Positions 7,728-16,316 of a stretch of DNA of 44,765 bases are shown in pieces. A program made the position numbers and the translations under genes. Positions within the stretch are counted from its first letter, which is position 1; each line of letters begins with the position of its first letter. The notes under the pieces are model-generated. The model made no database searches and was not told the origin of the DNA. It was given only the letters and a program-made list of their open reading frames with translations. Source of the stretch: Candidatus Segatella albertsiae (lineage in GTDB: Bacteria; Bacteroidota; Bacteroidia; Bacteroidales; Bacteroidaceae); assembly GCA_002451555.1 (NCBI GenBank), contig DKCU01000020.1, forward strand, positions 1-44,765, read 5' to 3'.

Positions 7728-10559
7728 ATGAGATTAAAGCAACTATTTGTAGCGGCAGTGATGCTGCTCTCTACAGGAGCTATGATGGCACAGCAGATGC
7801 CTCAGATTCCTGTTGACAAGAATGTGAGGATAGGTCATCTCGACAATGGCTTGACCTATTACATTCGTCACAACAATTTCCCAGAGCATGTAGCTAGCTT
7901 CTACATCGCACAGAAGGTGGGTTCTATCAACGAGAACGACGACCAGCGTGGTCTCGCCCATCTCTTGGAGCATTTGGCATTCAATGGCTCTGATCATTTC
8001 AAGGGAAACAGTCTCCAAAACTATCTTCAGAGCATTGGTGTGGAGTATGGCAAGAACTTGAATGCCTATACTAGCATCGACAAGACTGTGTATTACTTTA
8101 CAGATGTACCTACCAATCGTATCACAGCGGTGGATTCTTGCATGTTGATCCTCAAGGATTGGAGCAATGGTATCTCCTTGACTCAAGAGGCTATCGACGG
8201 CGAGCGTGATGTCGTACACAATGAGTATCGTATGCGCATGGTGGGTCAGCAGCGTATGTTGGAGCGTTCGCTCCCTGCACTTTACCCTGGCAGCAAGTAT
8301 GGTTATCGTATGCCTATCGGCTTGATGAGCGTTGTTGATGGTTGCGACCCAGAGACACTTCGTGCTTATTATCGCAAGTGGTATCGTCCCGACAACCAAG
8401 CTGTCATTGTGGTGGGTGATGTCGATGTTGACCATATCGAGGCTGAAATCAAGAAACTCTTCAGTGGTATCAAGGTGCCTAAGGATGCTGCCAAGGTTAT
8501 CCCTGAGAGCGTGCCAGACAACAATACTGCCATCTATGTCATAGACAAGGACAAGGAGCAGAACTATGATGTGGCGATGATCAGCATGAAGCACGATGCA
8601 ACTCCTGACTCTCTGAAGGGCAGCATCAATTACTTTGCTTCCTCTTACGTGAAGAGTGCGCTTGCCACTATGCTCAACAATCGTCTTGCCGAGAAGGCAC
8701 TGGATGCAGATTGTCCTTTCTTGCAGGCGGGTTGCGAAGATGGTGATTATTTGGTTTCACGTACTAAGGATGCCTTCAATCTTAATGTGGTGGCTAAGCC
8801 TGGTAAGATGTTGGAGGCTTATGCCGCTGTGCTCCGTGAGGCAAAACGTGCCAAAGACTTTGGATTCACTGCCACAGAGTACATCCGCTTCAAGGATGAC
8901 TTCATGAGTGGTATTGACAAGATATACTCCAATCGCGATAAGATGAAGAATGAGCAGTTCACAACTCAATATGTGGACAACTTCATCTCCAACGAACCTA
9001 TTCCTTCCGTGGAGGATGAAACTCAGATTTATAAGATGTTGGTGCCAAACATTCCTGTAGAGGCCATCAACCAGTATGCCAAGGAGTTGATTTGCGAGAC
9101 CGATACCAACTTTGTGACTCTTGTCATGATGCGCGACGTGGAAGGTGGCGTATATCCTACCCAAGACCAGTTGGCTGACGTCGTAAAGCAAGTACGTGGC
9201 GAGAAGTTGGAGGCTTATGTCGATAACGTGAAGCAGGAGCCGTTGATTGCTCAACTTCCTAAGGCAGGAAAAATCAAGAAGACGACGGAGAACAAGCAGT
9301 TTGGCTTCAAGATGTTGACCCTCTCCAATGGTGCCAAGGTTGTATTGAAGAAGACCGACTACAAGAACGACGAGGTGCAGTTTGCTGCTTCTGCCCTGGG
9401 TGGTAGTTCCGCCCTCGACAAGAAGGAGTACAGAGAAATCAAGATGCTCCCAGCTCTCCTCAATGCGAGCGGCTTGGGCAACTTCACCAGCAATGAACTA
9501 GAGAAGGCTTTGGCAGGAAAGATTGCCTCTTGTGGATTCAGCCTCTCTCGTTATCGCCATGGATTGGGCGGTAGTTCTACTCCTAAGGACTTGGAGACTT
9601 TGATGCAGCTCATCTATTTGCGACTCACTAATGTGACCAAGGACGAGAAGAATGTCAACAACCTCATTGAGACTCAGGCTACGGCACTCGCCAACATGAG
9701 CAACAACCCACAGGCAGTGTTCCAGGATTCTTTGAGCAGCACGATGTATGCTGGCGACAAGTACTATCGCAGCATGACTGCTGAGGATGTGAAGGCAGTC
9801 AACTATGACCGTGTGCTCGCTCTCGGCAAGCAAATCTACGGCGATGCCAAGGATTACACTTTCTACTTTGTGGGTAACTTCGACGAGAAGCAGATTCTTC
9901 CTCTCATCGAGCAATATATCGCCTCTCTTCCTAACAATGGTGTGAAGTTGAAGAATAAGGAGGAGAACCCAGTGAAGGGTGAGGTTGTCAATAAGTTTAC
10001 CAAGGAGATGGAGAACCCTCAGGACATCGCAGCTGAAATCTGGGCTTCCGAGGTACCTTATACCTTGAAGAACGATATCCTTGCCGACATCGCAGGTCGT
10101 GTGCTCGGTATGGATTACAACCGTAATATCCGTGAGCGTCTCAGTGCTGCTTACTATGCTGGTGCTGATGGCTTGGCAAGTCTCAAGATGGATGGTAAGA
10201 CCATGCGTGTGGGCTTCTCTGCCAATGCCATGATGAATCCAGACAAGTCTTCCGAGGCTATCCCTTGCTTCTACGAGGGCTTGAAGAAGGCACAAGAAGA
10301 GCCTAATGCCGATGACATCCAGAAGGCTAAGGAAATCCTCTTGAAGCAATTCGACGTAAATCAGAAGAAGAATGGCTATTGGATGGGTGTCATCTCTGAG
10401 TATGTGACATATGGTACAGACAGCCATACCACCTACAAGCAGATTGTCAATTCCATTGATGCCAAGGCTGTAAGCGATTTCATCAAGAACGTCGTGTTGA
10501 AGGATGGCAACCATGTGGAGGTTATCATGCACGCTACCAAGGCAGGTGAGACTAAGTAA
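7728..10559 (+). CDS. Secreted M16 family zinc metallopeptidase (pitrilysin/insulinase-like)
   Basis: The 943-residue product has a signal peptide (MRLKQLFVAAVMLLSTGAMMA) and should act in the periplasm or outside. The inverted zinc motif HLLEH is at 78-82, with the third-ligand glutamates E159 and E166 in GERDVVHNEYR. A second, catalytically silent M16 half begins near residue 525 (FGFKMLTLSNGAKVVLKKTDY), so the protein is the full two-repeat type that closes as a clam shell over peptide substrates. It has its own promoter and terminator and seems monocistronic. Substrate unknown. Confidence 0.9.
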   Translation: MRLKQLFVAAVMLLSTGAMMAQQMPQIPVDKNVRIGHLDNGLTYYIRHNNFPEHVASFYIAQKVGSINENDDQRGLAHLLEHLAFNGSDHFKGNSLQNYLQSIGVEYGKNLNAYTSIDKTVYYFTDVPTNRITAVDSCMLILKDWSNGISLTQEAIDGERDVVHNEYRMRMVGQQRMLERSLPALYPGSKYGYRMPIGLMSVVDGCDPETLRAYYRKWYRPDNQAVIVVGDVDVDHIEAEIKKLFSGIKVPKDAAKVIPESVPDNNTAIYVIDKDKEQNYDVAMISMKHDATPDSLKGSINYFASSYVKSALATMLNNRLAEKALDADCPFLQAGCEDGDYLVSRTKDAFNLNVVAKPGKMLEAYAAVLREAKRAKDFGFTATEYIRFKDDFMSGIDKIYSNRDKMKNEQFTTQYVDNFISNEPIPSVEDETQIYKMLVPNIPVEAINQYAKELICETDTNFVTLVMMRDVEGGVYPTQDQLADVVKQVRGEKLEAYVDNVKQEPLIAQLPKAGKIKKTTENKQFGFKMLTLSNGAKVVLKKTDYKNDEVQFAASALGGSSALDKKEYREIKMLPALLNASGLGNFTSNELEKALAGKIASCGFSLSRYRHGLGGSSTPKDLETLMQLIYLRLTNVTKDEKNVNNLIETQATALANMSNNPQAVFQDSLSSTMYAGDKYYRSMTAEDVKAVNYDRVLALGKQIYGDAKDYTFYFVGNFDEKQILPLIEQYIASLPNNGVKLKNKEENPVKGEVVNKFTKEMENPQDIAAEIWASEVPYTLKNDILADIAGRVLGMDYNRNIRERLSAAYYAGADGLASLKMDGKTMRVGFSANAMMNPDKSSEAIPCFYEGLKKAQEEPNADDIQKAKEILLKQFDVNQKKNGYWMGVISEYVTYGTDSHTTYKQIVNSIDAKAVSDFIKNVVLKDGNHVEVIMHATKAGETK

Positions 10560-10611
10560 GATATAGGCTTTATACAGAACCGAATGTATAAAGAAAAACA
10601 TTAAATGATAT

Positions 10612-10650
10612 AAAATCCCGATACAAATCTTGTTGTATCGGGATTTTTTT
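10612..10650 (+). terminator. Intrinsic terminator of the M16 gene
   Basis: AAAATCCCGATACAA pairs with TTGTATCGGGATTTT, followed by further T bases. Confidence 0.88.
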
Positions 10651-10659
10651 GTATTTTTG
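10630..10659 (+). promoter_or_regulatory. Promoter, TTG-N19-TATTTTTG
   Basis: TTG at 10630-10632 lies in the terminator loop and TATTTTTG at 10652-10659. The spacing is 19 bp. It drives the TraB/GumN-like gene that starts at 10718. Confidence 0.65.
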
Positions 10660-10717
10660 CAACCGATTAGAGAGTTTATAGTAAAAGAAAATATTAATTG
10701 TTTTAATTTTGAAATCA

Positions 10718-11572
10718 ATGAAGAAAATTATTTTATCGGTTGTGCTTGCCTGTGGAAGCTTCTTGTGCTTGCAGGCTCAGATCTTGTATAAGGTAAGCAA
10801 GGACAGTAGCGATGTCAAGCCTTCTTACATCATGGCTTCCAATCGCTTTATGAACCCAATGGGAGTAGTCTCCATTACTGGTGAACTGAAAGATGCGCTC
10901 ACCAATACAGACCAGATGTATTTCGAGGTAAATAAAGGGGCTTATGACTCTACTATCAAGGACGCTAAGAAATTGGCTGACGGTAAGACGTTGCTTGGGC
11001 TTTTGACTCCTGCCCAGCAAACCAAGCTCAATGCTTTCTTGAAAAAATACATGGAGGTGGATTTCCGCAGCCCTTACGTACAGAAAAAATATGGCAATTT
11101 GACTCCTGCTGCCTTGATGGAGGATTTGGAGCAGTTGCTGTTCGTCGCCAATCACATGGGAATGTACGATCCTACTCATACCTTCGACCAGTACTTCGAG
11201 GCTCAGGCAAAGGCAAACAATGAGACCGTGGGGGCGTTGACGGACGTGGATACCTTTGTCAATACCACTTATCGCAGCGACTTAAAGGCACAAGTGGCTC
11301 GCTTGATGAGTTTTCTGGAAAACGAGTCTGTAGAATTGAGCAAGATGAATAAGGAGGTGGATGCTTTCAAGGCTCAAGACTTGGATGTTGTTGCGCAAGC
11401 CGTTGGTCCAAAGGTGGATAAGTCAACCTTGGAAACATGGGCTACCAAAATTTCAGAAGTGATGGAGGAAAAGCCAACGTTCTTCGTAGTGGATGCCGCC
11501 AACTTGAGTGGTACCGAAGGACTCCTTCAACTTCTTCGCAATGCCGGACTCCATGTGGAAGGAATTAAATAA
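10718..11572 (+). CDS. TraB/GumN-like exported protein lacking the conserved histidines
   Basis: The ATG at 10718 gives 284 residues with a signal peptide (MKKIILSVVLACGSFLCLQAQ). The C-terminus, WATKI...FFVVDAANLSGTEGLLQLLRNAGLHV, and FDQYFEAQAKAN in the middle match the TraB/GumN (Tiki-like) family. Family members carry GTxH or GTHH near the N-terminus and GAAHL near the C-terminus, histidines thought to bind metal. Here the matching stretches read MASNRF (N42, R43) and DAANLSG (N262). I infer a catalytically dead or repurposed relative. The gene is monocistronic, with a bidirectional terminator 3 bp after the stop. Confidence 0.7.
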   Translation: MKKIILSVVLACGSFLCLQAQILYKVSKDSSDVKPSYIMASNRFMNPMGVVSITGELKDALTNTDQMYFEVNKGAYDSTIKDAKKLADGKTLLGLLTPAQQTKLNAFLKKYMEVDFRSPYVQKKYGNLTPAALMEDLEQLLFVANHMGMYDPTHTFDQYFEAQAKANNETVGALTDVDTFVNTTYRSDLKAQVARLMSFLENESVELSKMNKEVDAFKAQDLDVVAQAVGPKVDKSTLETWATKISEVMEEKPTFFVVDAANLSGTEGLLQLLRNAGLHVEGIK

Positions 11573-11575
11573 AAT

Positions 11576-11620
11576 AAAAAACTCCGTTGTAAGGAACGAA
11601 TCCAGACAACGGAGTTTTTT
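11576..11620. terminator. Bidirectional terminator between convergent genes
   Basis: AAAAAACTCCGTTGT pairs with ACAACGGAGTTTTTT. It has T runs on both strands, so it serves the TraB-like gene (+) and the small gene at 11725-11844 (-). Confidence 0.88.
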
Positions 11621-11724
11621 ATTTACATCCTCTATATGGAGGGTAAAACATAGACTACATAGAAATCTCTCTTTCTTCTCTTTTGGACAACGAGTCCATC
11701 AGGAACATAAGATCGACTTCCTTT

Positions 11725-11844
11725 TTAATTTCTGCTTTTTGCCTTAGAGGCAAGAGCCTCGCGGCGATCACGGAGAATCTGTTGACATCTGTTCAATGTT
11801 TGACTTTGGTTCTCCTCGTTAACCTTAATTAAACAATCATTCAT
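11725..11844 (-). CDS. Small 39-residue protein gene
   Basis: On the minus strand ATG at 11842-11844 opens a 39-codon frame (MNDCLIKVNEENQS...REALASKAKSRN) ending in TAA at 11725-11727. The peptide is charged, looks alpha-helical and has a basic C-terminus. Support comes from the context: a TAACTTTG -7 box with TTTC about 19 bp upstream, a leader of about 20 nt containing AATAGG, and the shared terminator at 11576-11620. The whole unit is about 290 nt. The RNA continues about 100 nt past the stop, so a small RNA with an incidental frame is the alternative. No known family recognised. Confidence 0.55.
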   Translation of the reverse strand: MNDCLIKVNEENQSQTLNRCQQILRDRREALASKAKSRN

Positions 11845-11869
11845 AACCTATTGCGATTTGATAATGATG

Positions 11870-11877
11870 CAAAGTTA
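11870..11877 (-). promoter_or_regulatory. -7 box for the small gene
   Basis: The minus strand reads TAACTTTG, with TTTC at the -33 position (plus-strand GAAAG at 11897-11901). Confidence 0.65.
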
Positions 11878-12058
11878 GGACATTCTCATAAAAAATGAAA
11901 GAAATTTCTATTAAAATGCATGTCTTTTTCGTGATTTTTTGATTTATGTCAAATAGTTGAGCTTGATTAGTTACTTTTTTGAAGCTTTATTGATTGTCAA
12001 AAGTACATTTTAGGGATTCGGGATAAAGAAAATAGGGAAATCCTTCCTTTGTTTGGAT

Positions 12059-12066
12059 TATTTTTG
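12059..12066 (+). promoter_or_regulatory. -7 box for the DUF4923 gene
   Basis: TATTTTTG lies 60 bp upstream of the ATG at 12127. The -33 element is not obvious. Confidence 0.5.
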
Positions 12067-12126
12067 CGAACTTTGCACTCAAATTGAGAGTGAAGTAAAG
12101 AAATTGATATATAATATATAAAAGGT

Positions 12127-12978
12127 ATGAAAAAAGTATTTTTGATGGCTGCCCTCGTGCTTGCTTGCACATCTGGCAGTATGGCTAATGAATGGAATGA
12201 GGTATCTCTTTCCGAAACAACTAGTTGTCCTGTAAAGAAGACGACAAAGAAGTCAACCAAGAAGACGACTACAAAGAAAACAACAACTAAGAAGACGACT
12301 ACAGCGAAGGCAACTACGTCAACTTCTGAAACTTCAAGTACAGATACATCGACTACACCTTCTACAGCATCAACCGCTGCTTCTAGTAAGGGATCTGCTA
12401 TAGCTGGTATCCTGGGTGGCTTGTTGGGAGGTAGCTCTTCTAGTAGCAGCTCCTCAAGTACGGCAGGAGGCATCATCAATGGCATCTTGAACAATGTGAT
12501 AGGCAGCGGAACGTTTAAGCAGGCTGATCTTTGTGCTTCTACCTGGAAATATAATAAGCCTGGTTGTGCCTTTACTTCTGAAAATCTCTTGGCAAAGGCG
12601 GGTGGTGAAATAGCAGCTAACAAGATAGAGAAACAGTTGCAGACTTACTACAAAAAGGCTGGTTTTTCTAACTCAAATACATATTTCAAGTTTAACACAG
12701 ATGGTAGTTTTGAGTCAAAAATTGACGGTAAGTCTTGGAAAGGTACTTATACTTTCGATGAGAAGACGCATGCTATTACGATGAAGGGACTTTTGCTCAA
12801 CGTCTCTGGCTATGCTACAAAAACAACCAATGGCATTAGTCTTCTTTTTGAGTCGAAGAAACTCTTGACATTGGTACAAACCCTAACTGCGCTTAGTGGC
12901 AATTCTACGCTGAGTACGATTGGCAACATCACCAAGAACTACGATGGCGTGAGAGTAGGATTTGAAATGGCAAAATAA
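12127..12978 (+). CDS. DUF4923 family exported protein with Thr/Lys and Ser linkers
   Basis: The 283-residue product has a signal peptide (MKKVFLMAALVLACTSGSMA). Residues about 35-75 are Lys/Thr-rich (repeats of KKTTTKKTTT). A Gly/Ser tract follows near 95-120, around AGILGGLLGGSSSS. The folded C-terminal domain (about 133-283) carries ADLCASTWKYNKPGCAF, YFKFNTDGSFESKIDGKSWKGTYTF, GISLLFESKKLL and YDGVRVGFEMAK, which I recognise as DUF4923, a lipocalin-like family frequent in Bacteroidales. The function is unknown. The linker is variable low-complexity sequence, probably an extended tether. A terminator follows. Confidence 0.78.
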   Translation: MKKVFLMAALVLACTSGSMANEWNEVSLSETTSCPVKKTTKKSTKKTTTKKTTTKKTTTAKATTSTSETSSTDTSTTPSTASTAASSKGSAIAGILGGLLGGSSSSSSSSSTAGGIINGILNNVIGSGTFKQADLCASTWKYNKPGCAFTSENLLAKAGGEIAANKIEKQLQTYYKKAGFSNSNTYFKFNTDGSFESKIDGKSWKGTYTFDEKTHAITMKGLLLNVSGYATKTTNGISLLFESKKLLTLVQTLTALSGNSTLSTIGNITKNYDGVRVGFEMAK

Positions 12979-13017
12979 AGTCAATCTGATTTGAGTTGGC
13001 TAACTCATATCAATATA

Positions 13018-13054
13018 GAAATCCCCCGAAGGTTTGATGCTTTCGGGGGATTTC
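13018..13054. terminator. Bidirectional terminator
   Basis: GAAATCCCCCGAA pairs perfectly with TTCGGGGGATTTC. It sits between the convergent DUF4923 (+) and DUF4861 (-) genes. Confidence 0.88.
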
Positions 13055-13082
13055 TTTCTTGATATATAAGAGTATTGAAGGA

Positions 13083-14411
13083 TTATTTGAGTTCCACATT
13101 CAATGGAGTCTTCAGTGCCTCTAGGTATTCCTTGATGCGAATCTGCCATTCTGCATAGCTACGTACATCATACTTGCTCCATGCTGCACCGAAATAGTAG
13201 CTATATTTTTCTCCGCTCTTCAAGCCATTCTTGATGCCAAGGGCATGACCTGTGGCACCATCGTGCTTTTGGTCGAAGAGCTGGTAGTAGGTGTTGTCCA
13301 CGCCATTAGGAAAGAGAACACCCACATAAACCTGGCTCTGGTTCACCTCCTGGTTGTCGGTAGGGTCTGCATAGCTCACGTAGTCTTTGGCAAATGTCTT
13401 GGTCTCGGTATCTTCTTCGTGGATTGGGAAACCTGTGGCGAAATCGGTAGGGTGGGTGAGACCATCATACCAGACTGTCATCTTATTGAAGTTGCAGCCT
13501 TTGTCTAGTGAGATGATGCGGTGCTCTACCACATCCTTCATGTCGCCGATGGTAGAAGGGTTGTAAGCCAGTTCAACGGTGAAGCGGAGCGGACCGTTGT
13601 CCAATATCTTGTAAGTCTTGTAGCAATAAGGCAAATACTGTGTCTTGCCCACCATGAGGCTTGGTGCGCCAAGTCCGAGAGTTGCCCCCACACGATAAGG
13701 GTCAAGACCATTGCCATGGTCCAAGTGGAAGGATGTAGTGATATCTACCTCGCGAGATTCAGCCCAAAGAGCCTTGGCTTGTCCTGTAAGTTGGGCTGCC
13801 TTTACTTGGTTCTTTTCTGCCTTGGCTTGCTTTTCCAAGGCTTTAGCTTTGGCATCAATCTTGTCGCCATTGATGTTGCCGTTCATGTCCTTGATGTATC
13901 TGTCATAGACCACGGTGTCTGGAGTGTTCTTCACCCAAACATCTGTGCCGAAGGAACGCTCGCCAGTCTTCTGGAGGGCAGGACCATATACTCGATAGGC
14001 GCATCGGTCGTTTTCCCAAGCGATGTCGTCCTTGCGTATCTTGTAGAGAGCGCCTGTCGTCCAAACCTTTTGGGGATAAGGCTTGCCGATGCTGATATAA
14101 TAAGTGGCAGAGGCATGAGGACGCACACTAGCATCTATCAAAAGCTTGCCGTCGTGGGTAATCTGTGAACCGATCTGCTGACCACGTTTGTTCTTGACGA
14201 TGTAAGCCTCGCCCTTCTTGGGAGTAACGTTGTTCAACTTGGCTTTTACGTCAGTCATGCAGACTTCGATGAGTTCTGTGCGTTGTGCATCCGTAGGGTT
14301 GCTAACAACTACAGAGGTTTGTTGGGCAAAGCTGTAGTTAGAACCAGCGATTGCCATGAGCATCATCAGACAACCGGTCTTGATGCTTAAATCCTTTTTG
14401 TTTTTAGCCAT
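13083..14411 (-). CDS. DUF4861 family secreted protein
   Basis: The 442-residue protein has a signal peptide ending near SNYSFAQ. YISIGKPYPQKVWTTGALYKIRKDDIAWENDRCAYRVYGPAL, SREVDITTSFHLDHGNGLDPYRVGATLG and YYFGAAWSKYDV fit DUF4861, a beta-rich domain seen in some Bacteroidetes polysaccharide-utilisation clusters. No SusC/SusD pair or glycosidase is nearby, so a carbohydrate role is only a guess. A Lys/Ala-rich insert (about 184-216, KIDAKAKALEKQAKAEK...) looks like an amphipathic helix. The gene reads toward the terminator at 13018. Confidence 0.65.
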   Translation of the reverse strand: MAKNKKDLSIKTGCLMMLMAIAGSNYSFAQQTSVVVSNPTDAQRTELIEVCMTDVKAKLNNVTPKKGEAYIVKNKRGQQIGSQITHDGKLLIDASVRPHASATYYISIGKPYPQKVWTTGALYKIRKDDIAWENDRCAYRVYGPALQKTGERSFGTDVWVKNTPDTVVYDRYIKDMNGNINGDKIDAKAKALEKQAKAEKNQVKAAQLTGQAKALWAESREVDITTSFHLDHGNGLDPYRVGATLGLGAPSLMVGKTQYLPYCYKTYKILDNGPLRFTVELAYNPSTIGDMKDVVEHRIISLDKGCNFNKMTVWYDGLTHPTDFATGFPIHEEDTETKTFAKDYVSYADPTDNQEVNQSQVYVGVLFPNGVDNTYYQLFDQKHDGATGHALGIKNGLKSGEKYSYYFGAAWSKYDVRSYAEWQIRIKEYLEALKTPLNVELK

Positions 14412-14472
14412 GAGTGTTCTTGATTTGTTTTGTTTATTGTAATACGTATGAATAGTTGCTTTTGCTTAAAGT

Positions 14473-15219
14473 TCATTCCTCGATGACGGAAACTTCCATG
14501 GAAATGTCTTCCTTAGGACGGTCTCCACGCAATGTTTCGCAGTTCTGAATCTTCTCTACGATGTCGAGTCCTTCCTCTACTTCACCGAAAACCGTATATT
14601 GGTTGTCGAGGAATGGAGTGCCGCCTACCTCAGTATAAGCTTTCACCTGTTTGTCGGTAAACTTAGGATAACCTTGCTCCTTGCAACGTTTCTTGGTTTC
14701 ATCCACAAGTGCGTCCTGAAGTTTCATCAATCCCTCACGGTCACGAGAACGGCGGAAGTTCATGATTTCGTCGCGGTGCTCCTTGGCAAGCTGGTTGAAG
14801 ACAGACTGTTCCATTTGCATCCCCATCTGTTTCTCCATCTGCTTGAGTTCGTTTTGTTTGTATGTCTTGCCCCAAACGATATAGAACTGGCTGCCACTGC
14901 TCTCACGGTTAGGATTCACCTCATCGCCTAGGCGAGCGGCGCTCAATGCCCCACGTTTGTGGAAAAGTTGAGGATAGACAAACTCCGCAGGGATGGTGTA
15001 GTCAGGTCCGCCTGTACCGAGCATCTTGCCTTTAGGTGCACCCTTGCTTTCTGGGTCGCCGCCCTGAATCATGAAGTCCTTGATGACACGGTGGAAGAGT
15101 GTGCCATCGAAATATCCTTCCTTTGCCAACTTGATGAAGTTGTCACGATGCTTAGGAGTTTCGTCGTAGAGGCGAACGATGATGTCGCCATCAGAAGTTT
15201 TAATCAATACTTTTGCCAT
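14473..15219 (-). CDS. Cyclophilin-type peptidyl-prolyl isomerase
   Basis: The 248-residue protein starts directly with the cyclophilin core (MAKVLIKTSDGDIIVRLYDETP) and has no signal peptide, so it is probably cytoplasmic. Core motifs are LFHRVIKDFMIQGGDP (FHR and Q of the active site), GALSAAR, SGSQFYIVWG and QYTVFGEVEEGLDIVEKI. Between the QFYI segment and the C-terminal core is a charged helical insert of about 75 residues (about 117-190, KQNELKQMEKQMG...), longer than in minimal bacterial cyclophilins. It lies downstream of the small gene at 15318 and may share its promoter. Confidence 0.9.
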   Translation of the reverse strand: MAKVLIKTSDGDIIVRLYDETPKHRDNFIKLAKEGYFDGTLFHRVIKDFMIQGGDPESKGAPKGKMLGTGGPDYTIPAEFVYPQLFHKRGALSAARLGDEVNPNRESSGSQFYIVWGKTYKQNELKQMEKQMGMQMEQSVFNQLAKEHRDEIMNFRRSRDREGLMKLQDALVDETKKRCKEQGYPKFTDKQVKAYTEVGGTPFLDNQYTVFGEVEEGLDIVEKIQNCETLRGDRPKEDISMEVSVIEE

Positions 15220-15273
15220 AATATGAATGTATATAGTTTAAAGAAAAGCCGGGCTATTATACCCATCTTTTGC

Positions 15274-15326
15274 TTTTTTACCTTTTTACTTTTTTACCTT
15301 TTTACTTTTTTACCTTTTTACTTTTT
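15274..15326. repeat. 16-bp tandem repeat TTTTTACCTTTTTACT, three units
   Basis: Alternating TTTTTACC and TTTTTACT units run from 15274 and overlap the last codons of the gene at 15318-15680. On the transcribed minus strand it is a purine-rich AAAAAGTAAAAAGG-type tract between two co-directional genes. Confidence 0.85.
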
Positions 15327-15680
15327 ATAATAGTTGTCCCATTCTTTCATAGCCTCTTGCCAGTCGGTTTGCTCGCCGTTGGCAATAGCTTCTTTCTCTC
15401 GTTCAGCGGCATCGCGAGCCTTGTCACGGGCACGCTTGGCTTTCATCGCCTCGATGGTAGCATCGTCGAGGATGACAATGGCTCCTCGCTTGATGGCAGC
15501 CTGAAGTTCCTCCTCACCGAAAGCCTTGCCCGGCTCGTTGAAGTCGGAGATGTTGAACTCGTAATCCACCCGAAGGTCGTGGCGTATCTGTTTCTGTTGG
15601 AGACGATTGCCGGCGTTTTTCAAGCGCAGCAACTTACCTATTTCCTTGATTTCTCCTGCAGAGTATTTATTTCTTCCCAT
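15318..15680 (-). CDS. Small conserved hypothetical protein
   Basis: The 120-residue protein begins MGRNKYSAGEIKEIGKLLRLK and has an N-terminal basic helical part, a middle YEFNISDFNEPGKAFGEEELQAAIKRGAIVILDD, and a charged helical C-terminus (AKRARDKARDAAEREKEA). There is no signal or membrane segment. I recognise it only as a Bacteroidales-type conserved hypothetical; the charge pattern suggests nucleic-acid or ribosome contact, which is a guess. A TAACTTTG promoter box lies 33 bp upstream. The cyclophilin gene follows after 98 bp that include the T-rich repeat. Confidence 0.7.
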   Translation of the reverse strand: MGRNKYSAGEIKEIGKLLRLKNAGNRLQQKQIRHDLRVDYEFNISDFNEPGKAFGEEELQAAIKRGAIVILDDATIEAMKAKRARDKARDAAEREKEAIANGEQTDWQEAMKEWDNYYKK

Positions 15681-15713
15681 TCAGTATTGTTTGACGTCAT
15701 TTTATTTCAACTG

Positions 15714-15721
15714 CAAAGTTA
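15714..15721 (-). promoter_or_regulatory. -7 box for the 15318-15680 gene
   Basis: The minus strand reads TAACTTTG, 33 bp above the ATG at 15678-15680. Confidence 0.65.
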
Positions 15722-15906
15722 CGCATAATCCTTGACTAAACCAAGAAAATGGTAAAAAAACATTTTATAAAAAAAGGTTGAGTAAAAACTACACCTTCAC
15801 CCAGGCACTCTAACTTCGATGTGGAGATGGGGTGGTCCTTTTCAATAGTGTACTCGTTTTCTCTTTTTTTAGTTCTATTCCAAAGAAATCATGCTAAAGA
15901 TTCTAG

Positions 15907-16107
15907 AGTCTCAAATTTTTATTTTACATTACCTCCCATACTCGCAAGGTAGGTGGTCATGTTTCTGCTCTTGACCTCAATATAAAGGCAGAGCCTGGTG
16001 AATATGCTTTTGTCATAAGAGACCCTGAAGTCGAAGAGTATATGAAAGGCATGGACTTTGATGTTTCTGTTTTGTCACAAGGAGCTTTCTTCTTTACAAT
16101 AAAGTAA
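15907..16107 (+). pseudogene. C-terminal relic of an unidentified gene
   Basis: An open frame without a start codon encodes ITSHTRKVGGHVSALDL, NIKAEPGEYAFVIRDP and VSVLSQGAFFFTIK, then TAA at 16105-16107. The residue pattern is that of a real soluble protein, but the upstream part is missing and the DNA before it is AT-rich junk. I do not recognise the parent family. Confidence 0.5.
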
Positions 16108-16196
16108 TTCACCACCAGTTATGGAATGACAGTAAGACTTCTAAGGATTATCCGTTGATATTCTACGGGCTTATAGTTTATGAATGTGCAACTTAG
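16104..16196 (+). pseudogene. Relic of a paralogue of the 19748-20473 gene
   Basis: In frame, bases 16104-16148 encode VIHHQLWNDSKTSKD. The intact gene at 19748-20473 has VIRHQLWNDSKKPDD in its second repeat, and the DNA match includes CCACCAGTTATGGAATGA. The relic frame continues to TAG at 16194-16196. It overlaps the stop of the previous relic in another frame, so the junction is a rearrangement scar. Confidence 0.65.
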
Positions 16197-16210
16197 ACAT
16201 GCATGATTGC

Positions 16211-16303
16211 TCAACTATGAGGTGTGATATAGCGCAACTACAAGGTGTGTAGTTGTGGAACTATGAGGTATATAGTTGTGCAATTAAAGCGTGTAAAGTT
16301 GTG
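16211..16303 (+). repeat. Degenerate 22-23-bp repeats with AACTA...TAGTT arms
   Basis: Four units start near 16211, 16233, 16255 and 16278. Each is built as CAACTAnnAGGTGTnTAGTTGTG with drift, and the clearer units are self-complementary (AACTA with TAGTT). Confidence 0.7.
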
Positions 16304-16316
16304 CTTTCACATAGTC

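Noticed and set aside
9498..10718. 406-codon open frame antisense to the M16 peptidase gene
   Set aside because: Same reason: an antisense shadow rich in Leu, His and Ile, without domain features or a promoter.
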